In this document: positions 6,301 to 10,201 of the stretch, piece after piece
How positions within the stretch are numbered: the first letter of the stretch is position 1
Layout: every line of letters begins with the position of its first letter
Assembly: GCA_020434085.1 (NCBI GenBank)
Contig: JAGRBM010000289.1
Coordinates: forward strand, 1 to 10,201
Origin: Chrysiogenia bacterium
GTDB taxonomy: Bacteria > JAGRBM01
Reading direction: 5' to 3'
DNA: 10,201 nt
Made by a program: the position numbers and the translations under genes
Notes under the pieces: generated by a model
Database searches by the model: none
What the model was told of the DNA's origin: nothing
What the model saw: the letters and a program-made list of their open reading frames with translations, nothing else

Positions 6301-6852
6301 GCAGTCGGTATGCTCTCGCTGGATTCCGGCGTGTATTTTCCGAACCCGATCGGGGACACGACCTATACGCTGACCTGCGAGGGCGGCGGCGGACCGGTCA
6401 GTGCGGAGGTCGTGCACGTGCACAACGCCCGCCCGTTTGCCATGGATGATGCCTATGAAGCGATCCGTGACAAGACGCTGAGCGTAGGGGCCGCGTCGGG
6501 CGTGCTTGCCAATGACACCGATGACGGGCGCACGGCTCCGCTCAGTGTGAGCAATTTTATCGACACCAGCGCGCAGGGCGGCACGGTCAGCATCGCGGCC
6601 GACGGCAGTTTTACCTACTCCCCGCCTGCGGGTTTTACCGGCAGCGATTCCTTTTCCTACCAGATCAGTGACGGTCAGCGCACCGACGATGCCGAGGTAA
6701 GCATCACGGTGAGCGATCCGCCGCCGGGTGCGGACGCATCCGCCTCCTCCGGCGGTTGCACCCTTGCTTCCCGGCGCGAGCCGGGGTTCTCGCTCTCCCT
6801 GCTGCTCATGGCGATGGCGCTCGCGGCGCTTGCAAGGCCGCGCCGCTCCTGA
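3385..6852 (+). CDS. Secreted VCBS/FG-GAP repeat protein with C-terminal sorting tail
   Basis: This 1155-residue exported protein is presumably displayed on the cell surface. The signal peptide is MRPARIQLAFVSIALLLAFAGTALAA (1-26, AxA-type cleavage). Residues about 30-740 hold fourteen repeats of 40-59 residues, each with a DxDxDG Ca-binding loop followed by a [WF]xEN strand, as in FG-GAP/VCBS beta-propellers. Residues about 740-940 form an unrecognised beta-rich region. Residues about 945-1015 look like an Ig-type domain with Trp953 and the Cys961/Cys998 pair. Residues about 1020-1111 are a bacterial cadherin/Ig-like (Big_9-type) domain, with VLANDTDDG and the GSFTYSPPAGFTGSDSFSYQ core. The tail is SGGCTL, with Cys1125, then a short hydrophobic helix and ARPRRS. 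This is a tripartite tail of the MYXO-CTERM or JDVT-CTERM kind, which in such families is processed by an intramembrane protease and anchored at Cys. The ATG at 3385 is preferred over an in-frame TTG at 3355, because it gives a clean signal peptide; GGAG lies 12 bases upstream. The ligand or role is unknown. Confidence 0.88.
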   Translation: MRPARIQLAFVSIALLLAFAGTALAAEVSFTKHYVHNAMDLDGPVHIELIDLDRDGDLDVLVAEQFDQEISWVENTGSGVFASARSLTALPLGGDVWGAAAGDLDGDGDIDVVGAQGYLLSASEKEIFWFENLGPGMEPIAWGAKQNLETGTGGPGALYVCDLDRDGDNDIIAVLQGDEEVIWYENTDGAGTFAAPAVLAGIAGLLDATLHDADRDGDLDVLVAVDDAASDGVFFFENQGDASFNAAGRIASLAGVVSLGAADIDADGWPDLWLTTAGASAELYVAHNLGTPTMGQPPVALDTPQLIAAGAGLNAAVFTDVDGDGDPDAFGVSGDASFARWIEKTGSGWTFGVHGLVDQPAGPRSLAVGDVDGDGDPDAVVAGRGDDVVVWYENRRFHAWPEFHGPAATLLDGEASGDLPILIADLDRDGAPDIVYAGIGAGEVGWIAGDGAGGFASAATLASVSDPVALAAGDLDRDGDLDLVVAASGDSVAPVWLENPGGTGMWNAHATSAMLTETFATLGDVDGDGDQDILVTTTADSVLWLENRLGDGVNNDINPSANVISSSMTGARMVRPIDVDRDGDLDLAVAASGLDDFVYFINDGSGSFGMAQNLPRTLLDPFDGPASIAAADFDNDGYVDLVGRTLGGVHMPLWQNGGAGFFEPELLLLQNANSVEISLADLDRDGMTDLLYLDAGHARWANMPNELAEVGTALSHVEAGDLDGDGDLDLAVSEAATGRVLWIENVGGVFSVVVEDLAPVTALEEESYALLKLTITNNGKPGDAAIALMGLRLDLEVTAGDPMEYSEYNALIAGISVYADDGSGDFDWLLDTRVDLSFGPVFSAGRWSLDVVTSLDPIPDAFLLGPGESSTLFVAAGIENITAFTSPTTFRVTLPAADGLMVFDQETDLPVAGGLGGDVTSGLVSVAVGDVVIDEFLGVESLIYPGVLESLEWATQNATACELSGGELASPYAVGMLSLDSGVYFPNPIGDTTYTLTCEGGGGPVSAEVVHVHNARPFAMDDAYEAIRDKTLSVGAASGVLANDTDDGRTAPLSVSNFIDTSAQGGTVSIAADGSFTYSPPAGFTGSDSFSYQISDGQRTDDAEVSITVSDPPPGADASASSGGCTLASRREPGFSLSLLLMAMALAALARPRRS
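3535..5571 (+). repeat. Fourteen tandem DxDxDG (VCBS/FG-GAP) coding repeats
   Basis: The Ca-binding loops start at codons 51, 103, 162, 212, 263, 320, 370, 425, 474, 524, 578, 632, 681 and 721 of the protein. At DNA level each reads close to GATCTCGA-CGCGACGGCGAT-CTCGA with silent and conservative changes, making a degenerate long-period repeat of about 150 bases. Loops 5 (DIDADGWPD), 8 (DLDRDGAPD), 12 (DFDNDGYVD) and 13 (DLDRDGMTD) depart most from the DGDxD ending but keep the core DxDxDG. The last interval is the shortest, at 40 residues. Confidence 0.85.
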
Positions 6853-6886
6853 ACTTCCCGCTGCCCCGTGACGAAATGCAGCCGGG

Positions 6887-6914
6887 CTGATATTTTTGGA
6901 ACCTCGAATATACT
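6887..6914 (+). promoter_or_regulatory. Candidate sigma-70 type promoter for the FMN-binding protein
   Basis: TATACT (6909-6914) matches the -10 consensus at 5 of 6 positions. CTGATA (6887-6892) matches the -35 consensus at 4 of 6, with a 16-base spacer. The predicted start is near 6921, inside or at the edge of the palindrome at 6922-6938, leaving a leader of about 69 bases. It lies in the 137-base gap after the VCBS gene. A weak CAGC-CGG-GCTG hairpin (6879-6889) followed by ATATTTTT overlaps it and might act as a poor terminator of that gene. Confidence 0.4.
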
Positions 6915-6921
6915 GGGCGCA

Positions 6922-6938
6922 TCAGTCAGAGTGACTGA
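6922..6938. promoter_or_regulatory. Perfect palindrome at predicted transcription start, candidate operator
   Basis: TCAGTCA-GAG-TGACTGA is an exact inverted repeat with 7-base arms. It lies directly after the candidate -10 box at 6909-6914, the usual place for a repressor operator that blocks initiation. No regulator gene is present in the window to pair with it. Confidence 0.45.
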
Positions 6939-6957
6939 CCAGACAGGTCCACCACGG

Positions 6958-6981
6958 GCGCCCGGCATCCGGGCGCGGAGG
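6958..6981 (+). promoter_or_regulatory. Hairpin abutting the GGAGG ribosome binding site that sets a GTG start
   Basis: GCGCCCGG-CAT-CCGGGCGC (6958-6976) is a perfect 8-bp, very GC-rich stem with a 3-base loop. It is followed without a gap by the ribosome binding site GGAGG (6977-6981), which lies 8 bases before the GTG at 6990. The site itself is outside the stem. A standby-type or mRNA-stabilising role is therefore more likely than simple masking. The strong site is what supports the GTG start. Confidence 0.5.
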
Positions 6982-6989
6982 AATCGCGC

Positions 6990-8558
6990 GTGAATCAGTT
7001 GACCGGACTCTTTGAACGGGGCGCCGATGCCCTGAAAATGAACCAGCTCATCAGCCTGCTCGGCGGCATTCCCGGCGTGCTCCTGCTGCTGGTGTTCGTG
7101 GTGATTCCGATCTCCATCGCGATCTACGACCTGACGCAGAAAAAACACGCCATTCGCCGCAATTTTCCCGTCATCGGCATGCTGCGTTACGCCCTGGAGA
7201 CCGTTGGCCCCGAGCTGCGCCAGTATCTTTTTGCCAGCGACCGGGATGACCGTCCCATCCCGCGCTACATGCGCGCGTGGATCTATGCTTCCTCGAAAAA
7301 AATGACGGCGACCGTGGCCTTCGGCACGCGCAAGGACATGGACAAGCCGGGCACCATACTCATGCGCCACAGCGCCTTTCCGGTGCTCGACGTCGAACCC
7401 ACCCAGCCGCGCGTCGTGGTAGGCGAGCGCACGCCCAATCCCTATGAAGCCAGCGTCTTCAATATCTCGGCCATGAGCTTCGGCTCGCTCGGCGCGCACG
7501 CCATCACCGCGCTCTCGCAGGGCGCGAAGATGGCCGGTTGTTTTCACAACACCGGGGAGGGAAGCGTCTCGCCCTATCATTTGAAAGGCGGCGCCGACAT
7601 CTGCTGGCAGATCGGCACAGGCAAATTCGGTTGCCGTACCGCCGACGGCGGTTTCGATCCCGAGCTCTTTGGTGAGATGGCGAGCCGCGAGCAGATCAAA
7701 ATGATCGAGATCAAGCTCTCTCAGGGGGCCAAGCCCGGCAAGGGCGGCGTGCTTCCCGGGGAGAAGGTCACTGCCGAGATCGCCGCCACCCGCAAGGTGC
7801 CCGTCGGCAAGTCCGTTCTCTCGCCCACGCGTCACCGCGAGTGGGACGACATCCGCGGCATGCTCGAGTGGATCGACATGACCCGCGGGATTTCGAAGAA
7901 GCCCACGGGCGTGAAGTTCTGCCTTGGCAACCCGGCCTTCGTCGAGGACCTGTGCCAGGAGATGATCAACACGGGGATTCTGCTGGACTTCATCACGGTC
8001 GACGGCGCGGAGGGCGGCACCGGCGCCTCGCCGCTGGCAATGACCGATTACCTGGGATACCCGCTCCACGACGGGCTCATGATCGTCGACAACGCGCTAC
8101 GCCGGCACGGGCTTCGCGAGAAGATCCGCGTGATCGCCTCGGGCAAGGTCTTCACCGGCGCGCAGCTCGCCATCGTCGCCGCCCTGGGTGCCGACATGGC
8201 CAACAGCGCGCGCGGCTTCATGCTCAGCATCGGCTGCATCCACGCGCTTCGCTGCAACACCAACCACTGCCCGGCCGGCGTCGCCACCCAGAGCAAGTGG
8301 CTCCAGCGCGGCCTCGTGCCCGAGGTAAAAGCCCCGCGCGTGGCCAACTACCACGCCGCCGTCATCCACGAACTCAACCTCGTCCTGCACGCCTGCGGCA
8401 AGACGCACCTCAATCAGCTCGAACGCGGCGATGTGATGAAAATGGTGGACTTCAACAAGCTCGTCAGCATGGACGAACTCGTCCCCTACGACGCCGTCCC
8501 CCACATGCGCCCGCGCGAGAAAGACCCCGTGACGATCAAGGAAGAGAAGGCGGGCTAA
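6990..8558 (+). CDS. Membrane-anchored FMN-binding glutamate synthase family protein (GltB central-domain-like)
   Basis: This is a 522-residue protein with a GTG start chosen by GGAGG 8 bases upstream. An N-terminal hydrophobic segment (about residues 21-48, GGIPGVLLLLVFVVIPISIA) should anchor it in the inner membrane. The rest is the FMN-binding TIM-barrel of glutamate synthase. It contains SFGSLGAHAITALSQGAKM, HNTGEGSVSPYH, IEIKLSQGAKPGKGGVLPG and VDGAEGGTGASP. The [3Fe-4S] ligand pattern Cys416-x5-Cys422-x4-Cys427 (CIHALRCNTNHCPAG) is intact. The N-terminal Cys-nucleophile glutaminase domain and the C-terminal GltB helix domain of true glutamate synthase are absent, so glutamine-dependent glutamate synthesis should not be assumed. 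Members of this stand-alone family are common but their substrate is not established. No electron-donor (GltD-like) gene is nearby. Its stop overlaps the stop of the convergent hydrolase gene. Confidence 0.9.
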   Translation: MNQLTGLFERGADALKMNQLISLLGGIPGVLLLLVFVVIPISIAIYDLTQKKHAIRRNFPVIGMLRYALETVGPELRQYLFASDRDDRPIPRYMRAWIYASSKKMTATVAFGTRKDMDKPGTILMRHSAFPVLDVEPTQPRVVVGERTPNPYEASVFNISAMSFGSLGAHAITALSQGAKMAGCFHNTGEGSVSPYHLKGGADICWQIGTGKFGCRTADGGFDPELFGEMASREQIKMIEIKLSQGAKPGKGGVLPGEKVTAEIAATRKVPVGKSVLSPTRHREWDDIRGMLEWIDMTRGISKKPTGVKFCLGNPAFVEDLCQEMINTGILLDFITVDGAEGGTGASPLAMTDYLGYPLHDGLMIVDNALRRHGLREKIRVIASGKVFTGAQLAIVAALGADMANSARGFMLSIGCIHALRCNTNHCPAGVATQSKWLQRGLVPEVKAPRVANYHAAVIHELNLVLHACGKTHLNQLERGDVMKMVDFNKLVSMDELVPYDAVPHMRPREKDPVTIKEEKAG

Positions 8559-9448
8559 AGCCCCTCGATGAACCGCGCCATGCTGCGAATGGACGGCATG
8601 GCCTCGCGAAGCAGCGGGTGCAGGGACTGCCAGACATGCGGCATGTCCTGCCAGACCTCGGCATGGAAGCCGGGGTTCACCTCGGCCAGAATCTTTGCGA
8701 GTTCCTTGCCCTCGGCATGGAGCGTGTCGCCTCCGCCGAGGCTCAGGTGCACCGGCGGCAGGTTTTCGAAACCCGCCCGGTCCAGGGCGTGCGTCGCTGG
8801 ATCGACGAAGGTGTGCCGCGAGAAGGCGTCCATGAGCTTGATCGGCAGGCCCGGGTCTTCAAAGCCCGCGGCGCGCGGCGTCTTGATTTCGAAATCCACC
8901 CACGGACAGATGGCCACGATGCCGACCGGAGGGGGAACTCCCTCGTCGCGGATGCGCTGGGCCAGCGCAAAGACCATCGCACCGCCGGCGGAATCGCCGG
9001 CCAGAACGACCTTCTCGCCCGGGCGCTCTTCAAGAAGGTGCCGGTAGACGCGCATCGCATCGTCGATGGCGGCCGGGTAGGCGTGCTCGGGCGCCAGGCG
9101 GTAGTCGAAAGCGAGCGCCCGGCGGCCACTGGCCTGCACGAGCCGCGAGACCAGCGCCGTGTGGCTGCGCACCGAGCCCGCGCAGAATCCGCCGCCATGG
9201 CAATACAGAATGGTCGCTTCGCCCCTCGGGCTGGTCGGCGTAAACCAGCGCACCCCGATCCCGTCCATTATCGTGTCACGGGTCCGAACCCCGCGCACCT
9301 GCGCACTTCCGGCAGCGTCGACCATCCTGCGCAGCAGGCGGTAGTCGCCCCGGTAGGCGCGCTCGCGCGCGGGCTTTGAGGCAAGCTGGAACACGCCGCT
9401 GATCGCCCGCATCACCGGCCGCGGCGTTCGTCGTTTGTGATGTTGCAT
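8555..9448 (-). CDS. Alpha/beta hydrolase of the hormone-sensitive lipase (HSL) family
   Basis: This 297-residue carboxylesterase or lipase-like enzyme probably hydrolyses short- to medium-chain acyl esters in the cytosol. The HSL oxyanion-hole motif HGGGF is at 84-88 and the nucleophile elbow GDSAGG at 151-156, with Ser153. The catalytic acid is Asp241 in LGGGDTLHAEG and the catalytic base is His271 in DMPHVWQ. YRLAPEHAYPAAIDD (116-130) is the typical family block. The triad is complete, so an active enzyme is expected. The start at 9448 (MQHHKRRTPRP) was chosen because GGAGG lies 8 bases before it. The in-frame ATGs at 9466, 9499 and 9520 lack such a site. The basic N-terminus is not a signal peptide. 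It is 115 bases downstream of the zinc-ribbon gene on the same strand and may belong to that transcript. The stop codon overlaps that of the convergent FMN-binding gene by 4 bases. Confidence 0.92.
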   Translation of the reverse strand: MQHHKRRTPRPVMRAISGVFQLASKPARERAYRGDYRLLRRMVDAAGSAQVRGVRTRDTIMDGIGVRWFTPTSPRGEATILYCHGGGFCAGSVRSHTALVSRLVQASGRRALAFDYRLAPEHAYPAAIDDAMRVYRHLLEERPGEKVVLAGDSAGGAMVFALAQRIRDEGVPPPVGIVAICPWVDFEIKTPRAAGFEDPGLPIKLMDAFSRHTFVDPATHALDRAGFENLPPVHLSLGGGDTLHAEGKELAKILAEVNPGFHAEVWQDMPHVWQSLHPLLREAMPSIRSMARFIEGL

Positions 9449-9563
9449 GGGGTGATCCTCCGGCATGTGCGCCGTCGCGGTGCGAAGCTTAACCGACATA
9501 TTCCCACGCGAGAAAGACACTGCAATGCCCAGGGAAGAGAAAGTGGACTGATGGGTCGACGGG

Positions 9564-9872
9564 TTAGCCCTGGAGTGCGGCCCCGCACTTTGAGCAGAAC
9601 TTTGGGTTCATACCCTTGCCCAGATAAGAGTTGCAGGCCGGGCATCGCCAGTTCCAGAGCGAGAAGCCCGCGTAGGAGACGACAATGGCGATCAACCCGA
9701 TGAGGCAAATGCCCTTGTCGATTCCGAGAAACACATCGCCTGCCTGGTCTTGCAGCCAGAAGGCGAGAAACAACGACGCAATGGCAGGAACCGCGAACGC
9801 ATACTGGCGAATGCGGCGTCGAGAAAACTCAGTCATTGCGGGATCGTTCGTTTTCGATTCGCCTTCTCTCAT
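9564..9872 (-). CDS. Small membrane protein with C-terminal zinc ribbon
   Basis: This 102-residue protein is of unrecognised specific family. After a polar N-terminus (MREGESKTNDPAM) and a basic stretch (FSRRRIRQ) there are two predicted membrane helices, about 23-40 (YAFAVPAIASLFLAFWL) and 53-73 (KGICLIGLIAIVVSYAGFSL). The C-terminus carries two CxxC knuckles, Cys77-Cys80 (CPAC) and Cys93-Cys96 (CSKC, followed by GAAL). This is a rubredoxin-like zinc ribbon facing the cytosol if both helices span the membrane. The ATG at 9872 has a GAGCAGG-type site just upstream. A downstream ATG at 9836 has none but would still leave both helices and the ribbon. It begins 37 bases after the flotillin stop on the same strand with no terminator between them, so the two are probably cotranscribed and may act together at the membrane. 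No function is assigned. Confidence 0.82.
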   Translation of the reverse strand: MREGESKTNDPAMTEFSRRRIRQYAFAVPAIASLFLAFWLQDQAGDVFLGIDKGICLIGLIAIVVSYAGFSLWNWRCPACNSYLGKGMNPKFCSKCGAALQG

Positions 9873-9909
9873 GATTACCTGCTCATTGTACCTTGGGAGT
9901 TAAGTAGAG

Positions 9910-10201
9910 CTAACCCTTGGCGGGTTCGCCGTTGCTCGGGGATGCGGGTTTCTTGCCGGTCATCTCACCCAGGTAATCGGGCAGATCGACGCCGGCCATT
10001 TCCGCCAGGTCATGGAGCGGGGGCAGGGTCTTGATCATTCCCGACAGGAAGTTGGCGGTTGAACTCTTGCCCCCCTCGGAGCCGGTGTCCCAGACGGTGA
10101 TCTTGTCGATCTTGAGGTTCTGGATCGCCTCGACCTGCTTGCCGACGATCTCTTCGAGTTTTTCTACGAGCAAGAAGGTAGCCGCTGCGCGAACATCGCC
10201 A
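9910..10201 (-). CDS. Flotillin (SPFH/band 7 family), C-terminal part (runs off right edge)
   Basis: The frame is open to the right edge, and the 96 codons visible are the C-terminal end. The block LLVEKLEEIVGKQVEAIQNL, then KIDKITVWDTG, then SSTANFLSGMIKTLPPLHDL and AEMAGVDLPDYLG, is the conserved C-terminal segment of bacterial flotillins. It follows the long Ala/Glu-rich coiled coil, which is outside the window together with the SPFH domain. A short disordered tail (GKKPASPSNGEPAKG) ends the protein. Flotillins oligomerise on the inner face of the cytoplasmic membrane and scaffold membrane microdomains. A TTG at 10173 could be mistaken for a start, but the reading frame and similarity continue upstream of it. 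The next gene downstream on the strand is the zinc-ribbon membrane protein. Confidence 0.88.
   Translation of the reverse strand, partial: GDVRAAATFLLVEKLEEIVGKQVEAIQNLKIDKITVWDTGSEGGKSSTANFLSGMIKTLPPLHDLAEMAGVDLPDYLGEMTGKKPASPSNGEPAKG

Noticed and set aside
6879-6897. Intrinsic terminator after the VCBS gene (CAGC-CGG-GCTG then ATATTTTT)
   Set aside because: The stem has only 4 bp and overlaps the candidate promoter of the next gene. It is too weak to list as a terminator.
6675-8069. 464-codon minus-strand open frame opposite the VCBS C-terminus and FMN-binding gene
   Set aside because: It is antisense to two well-supported genes. The long frame is explained by GC-rich codon use, and no recognisable protein motif is present.
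7841-9379. 512-codon plus-strand open frame across the end of the FMN-binding gene and the hydrolase
   Set aside because: It is in a different frame from the FMN-binding gene and antisense to the hydrolase. It has Arg/His-rich low-complexity translation with no motif.
9449-9563. Promoter for the hydrolase (TTGCAG, 17 bases, AATATG on the minus strand)
   Set aside because: Each box matches only 3 of 6 consensus bases, which is not distinguishable from chance.
10171-10173. TTG at 10173 as the start of a small 87-residue gene
   Set aside because: The frame stays open to the window edge and the flotillin-type sequence begins at or before this point, so it is the end of a larger gene.

Overview
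The window is GC-rich, strongly coding bacterial DNA with eight protein genes, two of them cut by the window edges. The gene set suggests a Gram-negative bacterium of the former Deltaproteobacteria or a related lineage (Myxococcota-like). It includes a lipoprotein behind a sigma-54 type promoter, a long Ca-binding VCBS/FG-GAP surface protein with a Gly-Gly-Cys/helix/basic C-terminal sorting tail of the MYXO-CTERM or JDVT-CTERM style, a flotillin, and fatty-acid/ester metabolism enzymes. This placement is inference from gene style. There is no rRNA or other phylogenetic marker here. I saw no tRNA, CRISPR array, transposase or phage gene.

Layout. Positions 1-3146 are all on the minus strand. 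In transcription order they hold an AMP-forming acyl-CoA synthetase (3146-1557), an intergenic segment with two inverted copies of a compound palindromic repeat, a class I SAM-dependent methyltransferase (1305-523), and a lipoprotein fragment (314 to the left edge). The lipoprotein is preceded by a well-matched sigma-54 -24/-12 promoter (375-361). An 18-bp perfect dyad lies about 126 bp upstream of the predicted start site, where an enhancer-binding activator would sit. A divergent intergenic region (3147-3384) follows.

On the plus strand are a 1155-residue secreted VCBS-repeat protein (3385-6852) and a membrane-anchored FMN-binding glutamate-synthase-like protein (6990-8558). The latter has its own candidate promoter, a palindrome at the predicted transcription start, and a hairpin abutting the ribosome binding site. 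This gene converges on, and overlaps by 4 bases, a minus-strand alpha/beta hydrolase of the hormone-sensitive-lipase family (9448-8555). Upstream of the hydrolase on the same strand are a small two-helix membrane protein with a C-terminal zinc ribbon (9872-9564) and the C-terminal end of a flotillin (right edge to 9910). These two are probably cotranscribed.

Functional reading. I see no single dedicated pathway. The synthetase and hydrolase fit acyl-thioester and ester metabolism, but they are far apart and not in one operon. The flotillin and zinc-ribbon pair is the best candidate for a functional partnership. The points most worth following up are the sigma-54 control region with its putative enhancer, the 14-repeat (2 x 7) propeller protein with a lipidation-type sorting tail, and the inverted pair of repeats whose inner hairpins differ in sequence but keep their pairing. 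I did not find clear evidence of a wholly new multi-gene system.
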